Assembly: GCA_021404565.1 (NCBI GenBank)
Contig: JAAWWF010000001.1
Location: 62,001 to 126,000, forward strand
DNA: 64,000 nt
Direction: 5' to 3'
Source of the DNA: Roseivirga sp.
GTDB taxonomy: Bacteria > Bacteroidota > Bacteroidia > Cytophagales > Cyclobacteriaceae
How positions within the stretch are numbered: position 1 is the stretch's first letter; every line of letters begins with the position of its first letter. Positions 1-9,208 of this stretch are shown here, one piece after another. The notes under the pieces were generated by a model. The model did no database searches. It was not told where the DNA came from and was given only the letters and a program-made list of their open reading frames with translations. A program made the position numbers and the translations under genes.

Positions 1-271
1 CATCAATGAGTAGAGAGATGGAGGTTTTCGTTAAATCCTCTTCATTGTACATGACCGTACCGCCAAAGCGACCGAAGGTTCCTTCCACATCGCTGAAACC
101 AAAAAATCCGATGGAGAAGTTGAGTTTTGAATGAGACTTGTCAATGCTGAATATTTCAACGTCCATTCCGGGAAAGAGCTTTACCTCATCGGGCCAGTAG
201 GATGTATCCTGAGCCCGGGAAATGACAATGATATTGAGTAGAAAAACAGCGAGTAAGAGTTTACGTTTCAT
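1..271 (-). CDS. YceI family protein (partial, C-terminus beyond window)
   Basis: Reading leftwards from an ATG at 271, the frame is open to the window edge (90 codons), so the C-terminal half is missing. It begins with a Sec signal peptide: a KRK start, a Leu/Val/Ile core and a likely cleavage site after ISRAQ. The following segment contains SIDKSHSKLNFSIG and GFSDVEGTFGRFGG, typical of the first strands of the YceI lipocalin-like barrel. Members are periplasmic, usually about 190 residues, and bind polyisoprenoid or other lipids. The ligand cannot be told from this fragment. The next gene ends 88 bp away on the same strand. Confidence 0.8.
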   Translation of the reverse strand, partial: MKRKLLLAVFLLNIIVISRAQDTSYWPDEVKLFPGMDVEIFSIDKSHSKLNFSIGFFGFSDVEGTFGRFGGTVMYNEEDLTKTSISLLID

Positions 272-358
272 GGCCTTTTTTTGACATAGAAACGGCTTTG
301 TAGCAGAGCAGAAAAGGGTCTGGGACGAATATTACCTATTCTGTGACGAAATCGGAGG

Positions 359-1207
359 TCAGGTCGCCACCAGAATAGGCAGCAGGTTTTCGCGGTATGC
401 TTTGGTAGAGGTAAGCTGGCGACCATTTTTCAGCTTCAGCAGATACTCCCCCTGATAAAGGTGCTCAAAACTATCCAGGAAATCGAGATTGATAATAGAA
501 GAGCGATGCACCCTGATGAATGGTTCTCCTAGCTGTTTTTCGAGCTGACTCATGGTCTGGCGCAGGCGATACTGACCTTCGGTTGTATAGAGCATAATAT
601 AATTACCCGATGCCTCACAGCTCAATATGCTAGCTGTATCGATCAGCTTAAATACTCCCTCCTCTTTTACCTTTATCTGAGATAGAGAATTGGGTTTGGG
701 CTCTTCCACTATCACAGACAATTGCTGCGCTTTATGCTTACGGTAAAAGCTGATAGCTACCAGGGCAACTACGATAATCCAGTAGATGATTAAACCCATA
801 ATGGAGCTCTCCAATATGACCAGCCGAAAACGCCAGAGCACCTCAAAGGGATTCGTACTGCCAAAGAAATCCATATCAAATACAAAGCGTGCTCCAAAGT
901 CGAGTAACAGGGCCAATGACCTGTGCGCTACGGCCAGTGGCAGGCTTAGAAGCAAATGCGCCAGTAGTGCTCTGGCAACATTACCGGAGGTTGGGTCATA
1001 ACGTTTGTAAAACCGAATGAGCAGCGGGGTAAATAAGGCCCAAACTGCGGCTCCCGATGCCTGGAAAAAGAAATTCTGAACCCAGGTGCTGAAACCAAAT
1101 TTATGCAGCTGACCTATGGATGATTTGGTTGTAAGCAACAGCGCTATAAACAACCAAAAGACAATGATCGTCCAGATTCGGGTTCTTTTCTGAAACAGGC
1201 TCTCCAT
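359..1207 (-). CDS. Membrane-anchored LytTR-domain DNA-binding regulator
   Basis: The 282-residue protein has four hydrophobic segments in its first 155 residues (one near 10-30, the last near 125-153), a short linker, then a C-terminal LytTR domain (about 178-282). The domain shows the family landmarks: SCEASGNYIMLY, RQTMSQLEKQL, FIRVHRSSIINLDFL and LTSTKAYRENL. LytTR domains bind direct repeats in promoters. There is no receiver domain, so this is a one-component membrane regulator of a type common in Bacteroidota. The signal it senses is unknown. It stands upstream of the YceI gene on the same strand and may control it, which is inference. Confidence 0.85.
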   Translation of the reverse strand: MESLFQKRTRIWTIIVFWLFIALLLTTKSSIGQLHKFGFSTWVQNFFFQASGAAVWALFTPLLIRFYKRYDPTSGNVARALLAHLLLSLPLAVAHRSLALLLDFGARFVFDMDFFGSTNPFEVLWRFRLVILESSIMGLIIYWIIVVALVAISFYRKHKAQQLSVIVEEPKPNSLSQIKVKEEGVFKLIDTASILSCEASGNYIMLYTTEGQYRLRQTMSQLEKQLGEPFIRVHRSSIINLDFLDSFEHLYQGEYLLKLKNGRQLTSTKAYRENLLPILVAT

Positions 1208-1353
1208 AATTGGATAAGACGTTTAAACATCCACCGAGGTTTGATTACCAGACAAAGTCCTGCCATTTCATTTTCAGGTCGCCCGATCATGCGGTATACA
1301 TTCTCCGTTTTTATAAAAGACGGTTACTTCGGCCAAAATTCATAAATTCATCT

Positions 1354-1713
1354 ATGATCACTGTTGATGACCTGCGAAAAATGGCCTTGGCCCTCACCGA
1401 AGTTACCGAGGAACCACATTTTGAGAAGAGCTCTTTCCGGATAAGAAAGAAGATTTTTTGTACACTCGATTCAGGCAAAAGACAAGCCGTATTAAAGCTT
1501 GGTGAAAATGATCAGTCAGTTTTCTGTGCTTACGACCCCGAGGCTGTCTACCCTGTGCCAGGTGCCTGGGGTAAAAAAGGTTGGACAATTTTTGAATTGG
1601 CTAAAACACATCAAGATCTCTTCAAAGATGCCCTTAGTACGGCCTATTGCACGGTTGCTCCTAAAAAACTGGCAGCACTTCATCACCCGCCTGAAGACGA
1701 TCTGGTCCTTTAG
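1354..1713 (+). CDS. MmcQ/YjbR family protein
   Basis: I start at the ATG at 1354 (MITVDDLRKMALALTEVTEE), giving 120 residues, the usual family length. The open frame extends further left, but that extension has no resemblance to the family and overlaps the divergent promoter area. MmcQ/YjbR proteins (DUF419) have a CyaY-like fold with a DNA-binding-like surface; their role is not settled. Visible signatures are PHFEKSSFRIRKKIFCTL, a GAWGKKGWTIFEL core and a C-terminal helix. It is a stand-alone gene. Confidence 0.8.
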   Translation: MITVDDLRKMALALTEVTEEPHFEKSSFRIRKKIFCTLDSGKRQAVLKLGENDQSVFCAYDPEAVYPVPGAWGKKGWTIFELAKTHQDLFKDALSTAYCTVAPKKLAALHHPPEDDLVL

Positions 1714-1807
1714 GGCTAGGGTCTGCTGATACAAATTTTATGAGTTTTAACATTTTTTAGCATTTCTGGCATGGCAATTGTCAGGGTGGTTTTAAACTTT
1801 TTCAATC

Positions 1808-2536
1808 ATGCAAAAACTCAAAATAACCATCTTGCTATTTGTCGCTTTGGTCAGCCAGGTAGCCGCCCAGGAATTTCTCACCCCTTATAACACTTTTGTG
1901 AGCGACAGGCTTGCCTACGTTATTACGCAGGAAGGCGACAGCATTTCAGGATACCTTAGAAGTGCTACTGAAGCCAGTGGTTTTATAAGAAGGGTGACGA
2001 TTCTTGATGAGTTTGGAAACAAACGAAAATTCAAAGCAACACAACTCCAGCGGTTTGCCATTCAACCGGGCGCTTTTGCCAAGATAGAAGCGGCAGCAAG
2101 TAACGCCTTCAGCCTCAGACAAGCCATTCAAACCGATTTTGACAAGGTATTGGATCGTGACTGGCTCATTTATGATAGCCAACGAATTCCAAGAAGGAAG
2201 AACAAGACGGGACTCTTGCAATTGCTCAATCCTGGTTTTGATCAACACATCAAGGTCTATCATCACCCAAATGGTTCTAAATCTATGCCTATTTCGGTGG
2301 GTAACATCCGCGTGGTTGGCGGAGAAGACAGAACCTTTCTGGTGGTAAAGAATGATCAGAAGCCGCAGATCGTGCGCAAAGCCAAATACAAAAAGGCATT
2401 TGCCCAGCTATTTGGTGATGACACGGACTTTATCCGTAACTGGCGCAGCGGTGCCAAGTTCAGAGACTTTGCTCAGCATGTAGCAGTGTATAGCAAGCTT
2501 CAGGCTGCCAACAACCTAAGTGCCCGGGGAAATTAG
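1808..2536 (+). CDS. Hypothetical secreted protein
   Basis: The 242-residue protein starts with a clear signal peptide (cleavage probably after SQVAAQ). The mature part is beta-rich and basic. A strand pair around residues 35-75 (ITQEGDSISGYLRSA, then VTILDEFGNKRKFKATQLQ) resembles small periplasmic proteins that read out a stimulus. I recognise no family. It has no same-strand neighbour close enough to form an operon. Confidence 0.7.
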   Translation: MQKLKITILLFVALVSQVAAQEFLTPYNTFVSDRLAYVITQEGDSISGYLRSATEASGFIRRVTILDEFGNKRKFKATQLQRFAIQPGAFAKIEAAASNAFSLRQAIQTDFDKVLDRDWLIYDSQRIPRRKNKTGLLQLLNPGFDQHIKVYHHPNGSKSMPISVGNIRVVGGEDRTFLVVKNDQKPQIVRKAKYKKAFAQLFGDDTDFIRNWRSGAKFRDFAQHVAVYSKLQAANNLSARGN

Positions 2537-2610
2537 AATAGGCATTCTTCTCTCACTAGTTATTCGTCTGACCACCTGGAGTGGTCGGACGAATGCCGTT
2601 AAGGGAACAA

Positions 2611-3516
2611 TCAGTTCGTTTTTCTCAAACTCATGATCACTGGTCTGTGGTCAGACACAGAGTTGAGGTAAGCATTATTACACTCATCAAGTTTCAGCGT
2701 ACGCGTTTCGATCACATCTTCAAACAGCTCATCGGTAATCAGTATGTTATCGATATGACTTGGCCAGGATGGAAAAGACCAATTGTTGTTTGATCCGGCA
2801 GCAATATCAATCGTGGCAAAACGATAGTTGGCAGCATCGTCTATGAAATTCTGAAAGACATTATCCTGTGAATCGATGATCTCGTCATTGTAATCTCCCA
2901 ATACCACTACCCTATCTGTAGATTGATTGGTATCGATGTAAGCTTTGATTAACTCAGAGGCACTTCGTCTTCTGTCTTCAGAACCATCACAGCATTTAAG
3001 GTGAATATTGATCAGAGAAAGCTCCAATCCGCTTGTATGCGTAATGGTAGTTAAGAGGGGTCTTCTGAAAGCCGTGAAAGCAAAGTCGTTAGCGTCAGTC
3101 TGCTCATTGTAGAGATTTGTCGCTGCTTGCGTTACAGTCACTTCCGAGTTTTTGAAAAGGTAACCCAACATAAGGTTGCTGCCATTGAAACTCTCAAGTG
3201 CTCCTGACCATCCACTAAGCTCACTCAATAAATCGGCAAAAGCTGATTGTGAAGTGATCTCCTGAAGGGCTATTACATCCGGGTCAGTATCTGCAATAAT
3301 TTGTAAAACCGAGGCTGCCGTGCTGCTTGTTTGTGGAAAATTCTCAATGTTCCAGGTGACAATTTCCAGTGTCTGATCAGTGCCTTCAAGCACACAGGCC
3401 TCATAATTTTCATCCACAGGTTGTGGATTTGTAGGGTTAGTTGGTCCGGAATCATCAGAACCACCACCACATGCCAAAAAGCACATTACCACAGACGCAA
3501 ACAGAAGCTTTTTCAT
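2611..3516 (-). CDS. Endonuclease/exonuclease/phosphatase-family lipoprotein
   Basis: I use the ATG at 3516 rather than the upstream one at 3537, because it puts the lipoprotein signal (MKKLLFASVVMCFLAC, lipobox LAC) right at the N-terminus; 301 residues. A Thr/Pro/Asn linker follows, then an EEP (DNase I-like) domain with LEIVTWNIENF, DVIALQEITS, INIHLKCC, VVLGDYND and the C-terminal SDHRPVIMSL, which supply the metal-binding Asn, Glu, Asp and His. It probably cleaves phosphodiester bonds (nucleic acid or lipid) on the cell surface or in the periplasm. The substrate cannot be told. Confidence 0.85.
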   Translation of the reverse strand: MKKLLFASVVMCFLACGGGSDDSGPTNPTNPQPVDENYEACVLEGTDQTLEIVTWNIENFPQTSSTAASVLQIIADTDPDVIALQEITSQSAFADLLSELSGWSGALESFNGSNLMLGYLFKNSEVTVTQAATNLYNEQTDANDFAFTAFRRPLLTTITHTSGLELSLINIHLKCCDGSEDRRRSASELIKAYIDTNQSTDRVVVLGDYNDEIIDSQDNVFQNFIDDAANYRFATIDIAAGSNNNWSFPSWPSHIDNILITDELFEDVIETRTLKLDECNNAYLNSVSDHRPVIMSLRKTN

Positions 3517-3573
3517 ATCTCTTTTAATTAGTTGCAAAGAAACAACCCTATGTGCTGAACCGAAAAGAAAATG

Positions 3574-4869
3574 CTAAGAAATAGCAGTAAGCCTTCTCTC
3601 CTTCAACACCAGAAATATGGTGATGGCCGTAACCAGCGTGGCCAGGATCAGCAGGGTCATTTGCGTGCTGCCTGCAAATACAAAGGTTTCCCCCAGAGCA
3701 GAGTTTGCCGCCTTAAATACATTGATAAGACCGAGTAGAGACGATACCCAGACCGTGATACTCATAAAAACATCAATCGCTCCTCCATTAACATTTGTTC
3801 CCATCACACTCCGGTTATTGCAGATGAGCCATAGAAAGATGGCTATGATGGGAAGTATCAGTCCATTGGCCGCCTGAGCAATGATAATTACCGGAATAGG
3901 TTTAATGCCGGTAACACCGAAAATGAGTCCGGTCAGCAATACCAGCCCCCAACCAAGTCGATAACGGATACTGGTCTCACTCCAGTCTTTGTCTTTGCTA
4001 CCCACACTCTGAAGGGTAATAGCGGCCGCGAGGGGTGCCGTGATACTAGAGGTGAATCCGGCAGCAAATAAGCCAATCGCAAAGACGGTTGCCATCCAGG
4101 TACCATTCGCCTCACTGAGTGTAGCCGCTAACCCGGCAAAACTGAATGTGCCATCTACAGCTGTTCCAGCCAGCAAAATACCCATGGATATGACTCCCCC
4201 AAGTAAAACAGCCACTACCAGGCCAAAACGCATAGATTTTATGGTCTGTCCTTTTGCCAATCCTGAGCCCAGAAAGAGATTATAAGGAACGATCGTGGTG
4301 CCTACCAGCCCGAGGGTGAGTATGATAGAACCCTCAGGAAATGAAGGGATGAAAAGCCCTTTGGCCAGAGCGGCCCCATCTATTGGAGTACTCAAACCTG
4401 CCATCAGAAAGGCAAAGCCCATAACGGCCACCACTACCCCCATGATATTGGCTACCGTACTGGTTTTTCCCAACCAAAGCACCGCCCCGCAAACCGATAC
4501 AATGATAATCGTGAAGATAGCAGGATCAACTCCCGTAACTGCCAGCGCCACCCCCGAAATAGCTCCCAGAATGTTACCTGCTTCGTAAGCCGCACAGCCC
4601 AGGAAGATAGAAATGGCCATAAACCAGGCAATACTCTTATTTTTGAATCGATGTTTGACAGCCTGCCCCAGTGTCTTACCTGAGGCAATGGTAATTCTGG
4701 CTGCCGACTCCTGCAGCACAGCACAGGCCAGGGTGGAAAACAACAAAGCCCAAAGCAAACTGTATCCATAACCTGCTCCGGAGGCCGCAGCAGTTGTAAC
4801 CGTACCCGGACCAATGAAAGCCGCAGCGATCACCATCCAAAAAAGCAGACTCCAAAACCTAGATTTCAT
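3574..4869 (-). CDS. NRAMP-family transporter with non-canonical metal site
   Basis: This 431-residue protein has about eleven membrane segments and clear NRAMP landmarks: FIGPGTVTTA in TM1, GYGYSLLWALLFSTL, and VGTTIVPYNLFLGSGLAKG in TM6. Classical Mn/Fe transporters bind the metal through Asp and Asn of DPGN in TM1 and Met of MPH in TM6. Here the TM1 motif reads GPGT and the TM6 motif reads VPY, so all these ligands are replaced. It therefore probably carries another divalent cation or another substrate, or works by a different mechanism. Single gene, ATG start. Confidence 0.85.
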   Translation of the reverse strand: MKSRFWSLLFWMVIAAAFIGPGTVTTAAASGAGYGYSLLWALLFSTLACAVLQESAARITIASGKTLGQAVKHRFKNKSIAWFMAISIFLGCAAYEAGNILGAISGVALAVTGVDPAIFTIIIVSVCGAVLWLGKTSTVANIMGVVVAVMGFAFLMAGLSTPIDGAALAKGLFIPSFPEGSIILTLGLVGTTIVPYNLFLGSGLAKGQTIKSMRFGLVVAVLLGGVISMGILLAGTAVDGTFSFAGLAATLSEANGTWMATVFAIGLFAAGFTSSITAPLAAAITLQSVGSKDKDWSETSIRYRLGWGLVLLTGLIFGVTGIKPIPVIIIAQAANGLILPIIAIFLWLICNNRSVMGTNVNGGAIDVFMSITVWVSSLLGLINVFKAANSALGETFVFAGSTQMTLLILATLVTAITIFLVLKERRLTAIS

Positions 4870-4985
4870 GTCGGAAGATATAAAAAACTTGTAAGATCAG
4901 GCTGCCAGTAGTCACCTACAGTGGTCAACTATCTCAAGGCAACCTCAACAAGACATGCTCGTTTCTCATAGGAGAAATTTGTGGC

Positions 4986-6046
4986 ATGCAAAACATCCAT
5001 TTTTTACAGATTTTTATACTGATCGGTGCAGCACAGGGTATGCTGCTGGCAGTTGCGGTTTTCAAAAGGTCAGACAAGCAAAATCATAATATCTTTCTCG
5101 CATTCGGTTTATTGGTGATTGCCGCCCGACTGGCTATCTATCCATTTCGCGATATCTCAGAGTCCGGCTTATGGCTGTTCATAAAGTCCTTTAGTTTGAT
5201 CTCGCTGCTCCTCGTAGGTCCGGCCATTTGGCTCTTTATTCGACTAAAAACCAGTATTAAAGCAAAGCTATCACCCTTTTACCTGCTTCACCTGCTACCT
5301 TTTTTATACTACGCTACCCATGTGGTCTATCCGGCATTCCCCATTCCTACCTGTTACTCTTATGCTACCCTTATTTCTGGTACAAGCTATGGGCTGATTG
5401 GTCTGTTTTTCGCAGTAAAGTTCCGTCAGGGAGAAAGCTCGGCACTCTATTTTTCACGGACACAAGTCAGGCTCTATTCATTGGCCTTTCCCTTGTTTCT
5501 GATACCCGTTCTGATTATAAGCCTTATGGACTTGTCCTATAATTCCCTGGGCTTTCACCCGGCTACCATCCCCTACCTGGGGCTTACTGTAATCTTTTAT
5601 CGGATGGGTTTCAAGTCTATGTCTGACTCACGGGGCTTCTATAAAAGACTATTGGTATTTGAGCCAATCACGCCCCCCATTGCCATCGATCAGCTTCAGT
5701 TAGAAAGGCTGGTCCACCTGGTAGAGTCTGAAAAGCATTACCTTGATCAGGAGTTGACGATTCAATCACTTTCATTGAAGACCGGCTTTACCCGTCACGA
5801 AATTTCCGAGCTGATCAATAAAGGGCTTGGCAAAAACTTCAACGAGTTCATCAACCACTATCGGGTAGAGGAAGCCAAAACAAAACTGCTTGATGACCAA
5901 TACCAACACTTATCTATTGCCGTATCGGAGAAGAGTCAGGCTTTAAGTCCAGGTCTACTTTTAACCTCTGTTTTAAGCAATTTAGCCGAATGACGCCAGG
6001 CCAGTTTAAAAAAGCAGCTGCATCAAAAACTATCTCTGGGAGGTAG
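4986..6046 (+). pseudogene. AraC-family membrane regulator interrupted by a frameshift
   Basis: The first frame (ATG 4986) encodes six or seven hydrophobic segments (residues 1-220) and the start of an AraC helix-turn-helix domain (LTIQSLSLKTGFTRHEISELINKGLG). It then runs into nonsense after LSIAV and stops at 5993. The missing second helix-turn-helix continues in another frame from about 5924 to a stop at 6044-6046, with GEESGFKSRSTFN and FSRMTPGQFKKAA. Joining the frames at 5922-5924 restores a perfect AraC tail, so one base is missing. There is no slippery heptamer, so programmed slippage is unlikely. Either this is a recent pseudogene or the base is a sequencing error. Confidence 0.85.
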
Positions 6047-6159
6047 TGGCGGTGAGTTTATCAAACGCATTTGTCCGAATCGGTCATTTCATACTCCTTT
6101 CAGGCTGAACTGTTCTACCAGAAACGGCTCCCTTCGTAACTAGGTCAAAAACACGAACC

Positions 6160-7050
6160 ATGAAGAAAATACTAATTCTTTTAAGTCTTCTGTCACTTAG
6201 CCTGACGAGTCAGGCTCAGATTACCATCCCAAGAGAAAGTCAGTATGCTGAAGTAATGCAGCGCATAGGCTTTACTGACATTCGCATTGAGTATACCCGT
6301 CCCAATATGAAAAACAGAAAGATTTTTGGAGAGGGAGAAATGGTACCCTACGGTACGGTCTGGAGAACAGGAGCCAATGCCAGCACCAAGCTCTCAGCCT
6401 CTAAAGACATCTACCTGGAGGGGAACAGGATTCCAGCTGGTGACTACGCTCTCTACACCATTCCTCAGCCCGGAGACTGGACCATTATTGTGAGTAAGGA
6501 CACTAGCCTGTGGGGGCATTACGGCTATAAGGAGGAAAATGACCTGCTCCGGTTTAATGTAACTCCAGGAGCCAAATTGGATCACCAGGAGAGTCTGGCC
6601 ATCTTTTTTGACAAGGTAAATGACAAGCAGGCCGTCTTAAATCTACGCTGGGGTAAGCACGTCATTCCCATCTCCGTTAAGATTGATGAAAAGGCTCAGG
6701 ATGCTCAGATCGTTGCTGACATCAAAAAGACCCTGGCACTACCGGATGACCGGGATAAACCTATTGTAGTGGCTCACGATTACTTTCATGCGGCAGTCTA
6801 TTATATGGAAACCAATAGAGAGCCGGAACAGGCCCTTAACTGGTTTGACAAAGCCATAGCACTGGAAGATGTAAGTTATTTCAACCTGTATAAGTCTGAC
6901 CTGCTGGGAAAGCTTAAGCGATATGATGAGGCCATCGAGGCATCAAAGCTGGGCCTGGCCATCTTTATGGTTACCGGTAATAACAAGGAGTGGATCTGGC
7001 GCTATGAACAACAGATTGAAAAATGGAAAAAGCTCAAATCAGGGAGTTAA
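6160..7050 (+). CDS. DUF2911 domain protein with C-terminal TPR-like tail
   Basis: The 296-residue protein has a Sec signal peptide (ending SLTSQAQ) and a DUF2911 domain (about 25-170) with the family signatures IEYTRPNMKNRKIFG, PYGTVWRTGANAST and IPAGDYALYTIP. The last 100 residues form helix pairs resembling TPR repeats (ALNWFDKAIALEDVSYFN, YDEAIEASKLGLAI). DUF2911 proteins are abundant in Bacteroidota and of unknown function, probably periplasmic. ATG 6160 is chosen because it begins the signal peptide. Confidence 0.9.
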   Translation: MKKILILLSLLSLSLTSQAQITIPRESQYAEVMQRIGFTDIRIEYTRPNMKNRKIFGEGEMVPYGTVWRTGANASTKLSASKDIYLEGNRIPAGDYALYTIPQPGDWTIIVSKDTSLWGHYGYKEENDLLRFNVTPGAKLDHQESLAIFFDKVNDKQAVLNLRWGKHVIPISVKIDEKAQDAQIVADIKKTLALPDDRDKPIVVAHDYFHAAVYYMETNREPEQALNWFDKAIALEDVSYFNLYKSDLLGKLKRYDEAIEASKLGLAIFMVTGNNKEWIWRYEQQIEKWKKLKSGS

Positions 7051-7075
7051 ACCTTATATGACAGGATAAAAAAGA

Positions 7076-7102
7076 ATGCCACAGGCCTTCTGCCTGTGGC
7101 AT
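7076..7102 (-). terminator. Rho-independent terminator for the vWA gene
   Basis: An 11-bp perfect hairpin (ATGCCACAGGC, loop of 5, GCCTGTGGCAT) lies between two convergent genes. On the minus strand it is followed by TTCTTTTTTA, so it terminates the minus-strand gene that ends at 7161. On the plus strand no T-run follows. Confidence 0.8.
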
Positions 7103-7160
7103 GATCACTACCGCAGAGAGGTAGTTGGAAGGAACGATCTTCACTCTACTTTTTACATAT

Positions 7161-9026
7161 TTAATCTTCTCCTAATAATTCAGCGGTTTCCATCAGCTTG
7201 ATGAGCTCGCTGCGATAACCCTGATCATCTGCTCCTTTTGCTGATCGGGCCAGTGCGATTACATCCTTATACTCAAGGTCACCCTTGAAGTCGGAACCTC
7301 TCAGGAGCATGCCAAAACCGGCCACCGCAGCGGACCATTTCAGGTTCCGGCTGCTTTTAGTCAGGCTCACAGATTGTTTTTTCACTACCTGCTCCAGTAG
7401 AATACTCTTATCTCCATCAGGTTTTTTGTAGCGTAGCTTTACGGTCATGAGGTCTGTGGTATTTCCACTGACTTTTCTGGGTTCTGTCTTTTGGTATTTC
7501 AAATCATCCAGGGGTTTAAAGTCACTTTCCACTCCTACCGGTATGATTTCATACAGAGCGGTGACGGTATGACCTGCCCCCAGCTCACCGGCATCTTTTT
7601 TATCGTTATTAAAATCCTCATCATTGAGTTTTCTGTTTTCATAGCCAATCAGGCGGTATGCCTGTACTGTAGCGGGATTAAACTCTACCTGGATCTTCAC
7701 ATCCTTGGCGATGGTAAAGAGGGTGCCTCCAAACTCATTCACCAGTACTTTTTTGGCTTCCAGAATATTATCGATGTAGGCATGGTTGCCATTCCCCTTA
7801 TCCGCCAGTATTTCCATTTTAGAGTCCTTGTAGTTGCCGGTGCCAAAGCCGAGCACGGTAAGAAAAACTCCTTCATCACGCTTTTCTTCTATCAGATCTT
7901 CCATGGCTTTATCACTGGAGGCTCCTACATTAAAATCACCATCTGTTGCCAGGATAATGCGGTTGTTACCATTCTTGATAAAATTCTTTTTTGCGATTTT
8001 ATAAGCCAGCTTGATACCCGCTCCACCAGCAGTTGAGCCTCCTGCACTGAGGTTTTCCAGTGCTGACAGAATTTTATCTTTCTCTTTGCCGGAAGTCGAA
8101 GGCAATACCTCGCCTGCTGCTCCTGCATAAACTACGATGGCCACCTTATCTTCAGGGCGCATTTCATTCACCAGCAGCTTCAGCGATTTTTTAAGCAATG
8201 GAAGCTTGTCCGATGCATTCATAGAGCCTGAAACATCGAGCAAAAATACCAGGTTAGCAGCCGGTAGGTTGTCTGTTTCTATCTTCTCTCCCTGCAAGCC
8301 AATGTGTACCAGCTGATGCTTTGGATTCCAGGGAGCCATGGAAACCTCATGATTGACAGCAAATGGGTGTCTGCCACGCGGTGTCTCATAATCATAGCCG
8401 AAGTAATTGATCAATTCCTCAATCTTCACGGCATCCTTTGGGGGTAGCTGTCCCCGATTGATAAACCTGCGCATATTGCTATATGAAGCAGCATCCACAT
8501 CAATGGAAAAGGTGGAAAAGGGGTTTTTCCAGGGAGCATGAAAGCCATTTTCGCTGATCTCAGCATAAGATTCATTGCTATGATCATCCACATCATACCA
8601 ACCTGTATTTGAGGGGGCTGGACTGGACATCATTTTCCGCGAGTTGAAACTGGCAACAGCCCCGGTAATTTCTTTCTTCTCCTGGCTACCATAGCCCACT
8701 ACCACCACTTCGCCAACGTCAATCGAATCTGGCTGGAGTTTGACATTGATCACCTTCGATTTTCCGATGGCAATCTCCTGAGTTACATAACCCAGATATC
8801 TAAAGACAAGGACTCCACCATTATCAGGTACAGATAGAGAATAATTACCGTCAGCATCTGTTGGAACACCCCTTGTGGTTCCTTTCAATAAAACCGTGAC
8901 CTGAGGTAAAGGGGCTCCGTCATCCGCTCCCGTCACAACTCCGGTAATCGTTCTCGTAAAAGTTTCATTTGAGATGTTATGGAATCCACTTCCAATAATC
9001 ATCATCATTATAATCAGGTTTTTCAT
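7161..9026 (-). CDS. vWA surface protein with CarboxypepD_reg and SusC-plug-like start
   Basis: The 621-residue protein has a signal-like N-terminus, then a carboxypeptidase-regulatory-like beta domain (about 25-105, ITGVVTGADDGAPLPQVTV). Next comes the hallmark start of a SusC plug (VGEVVVVGYGSQEKKEITGA), followed directly by a von Willebrand A module instead of plug and barrel. The vWA N-terminal region precedes a domain with the MIDAS motif DVSGSMN (near residue 265) and later ATDGDFNVG; the YfbK-type C-terminal extension follows. It probably binds partners through a metal ion on the cell surface. It is divergent from the ECF sigma gene at 9209, which often accompanies such genes. Confidence 0.85.
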   Translation of the reverse strand: MKNLIIMMMIIGSGFHNISNETFTRTITGVVTGADDGAPLPQVTVLLKGTTRGVPTDADGNYSLSVPDNGGVLVFRYLGYVTQEIAIGKSKVINVKLQPDSIDVGEVVVVGYGSQEKKEITGAVASFNSRKMMSSPAPSNTGWYDVDDHSNESYAEISENGFHAPWKNPFSTFSIDVDAASYSNMRRFINRGQLPPKDAVKIEELINYFGYDYETPRGRHPFAVNHEVSMAPWNPKHQLVHIGLQGEKIETDNLPAANLVFLLDVSGSMNASDKLPLLKKSLKLLVNEMRPEDKVAIVVYAGAAGEVLPSTSGKEKDKILSALENLSAGGSTAGGAGIKLAYKIAKKNFIKNGNNRIILATDGDFNVGASSDKAMEDLIEEKRDEGVFLTVLGFGTGNYKDSKMEILADKGNGNHAYIDNILEAKKVLVNEFGGTLFTIAKDVKIQVEFNPATVQAYRLIGYENRKLNDEDFNNDKKDAGELGAGHTVTALYEIIPVGVESDFKPLDDLKYQKTEPRKVSGNTTDLMTVKLRYKKPDGDKSILLEQVVKKQSVSLTKSSRNLKWSAAVAGFGMLLRGSDFKGDLEYKDVIALARSAKGADDQGYRSELIKLMETAELLGED

Positions 9027-9208
9027 GTGCTTAATTGTTTTAAATTCAACACTCAGGGAATTCGGTATTCATGACCTTTCTAAATTCTGGCACGTTAGTG
9101 GCTCTGAATTTATCAAATGAACCTTGCGATTCCCTTTGTTTGATAGTATGATGCAACCGGAGTCAGGATTCCATAAAAGGGATGAAAGATTTTTTGAAAT
9201 TTTGTTAA

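Noticed and set aside
1210-1353. N-terminal extension of the MmcQ-like gene
   Set aside because: The family domain starts at ATG 1354 and the extension begins with an unlikely TTG near the divergent gene's start.
4986-6046. Programmed ribosomal frameshift in the AraC gene
   Set aside because: No slippery heptamer or downstream pseudoknot at 5919-5927; mutation or sequencing error is simpler.
7491-8036. 181-codon frame on the plus strand inside the vWA gene
   Set aside because: It is antisense to a well-supported gene with conserved motifs, and shows no motif of its own.
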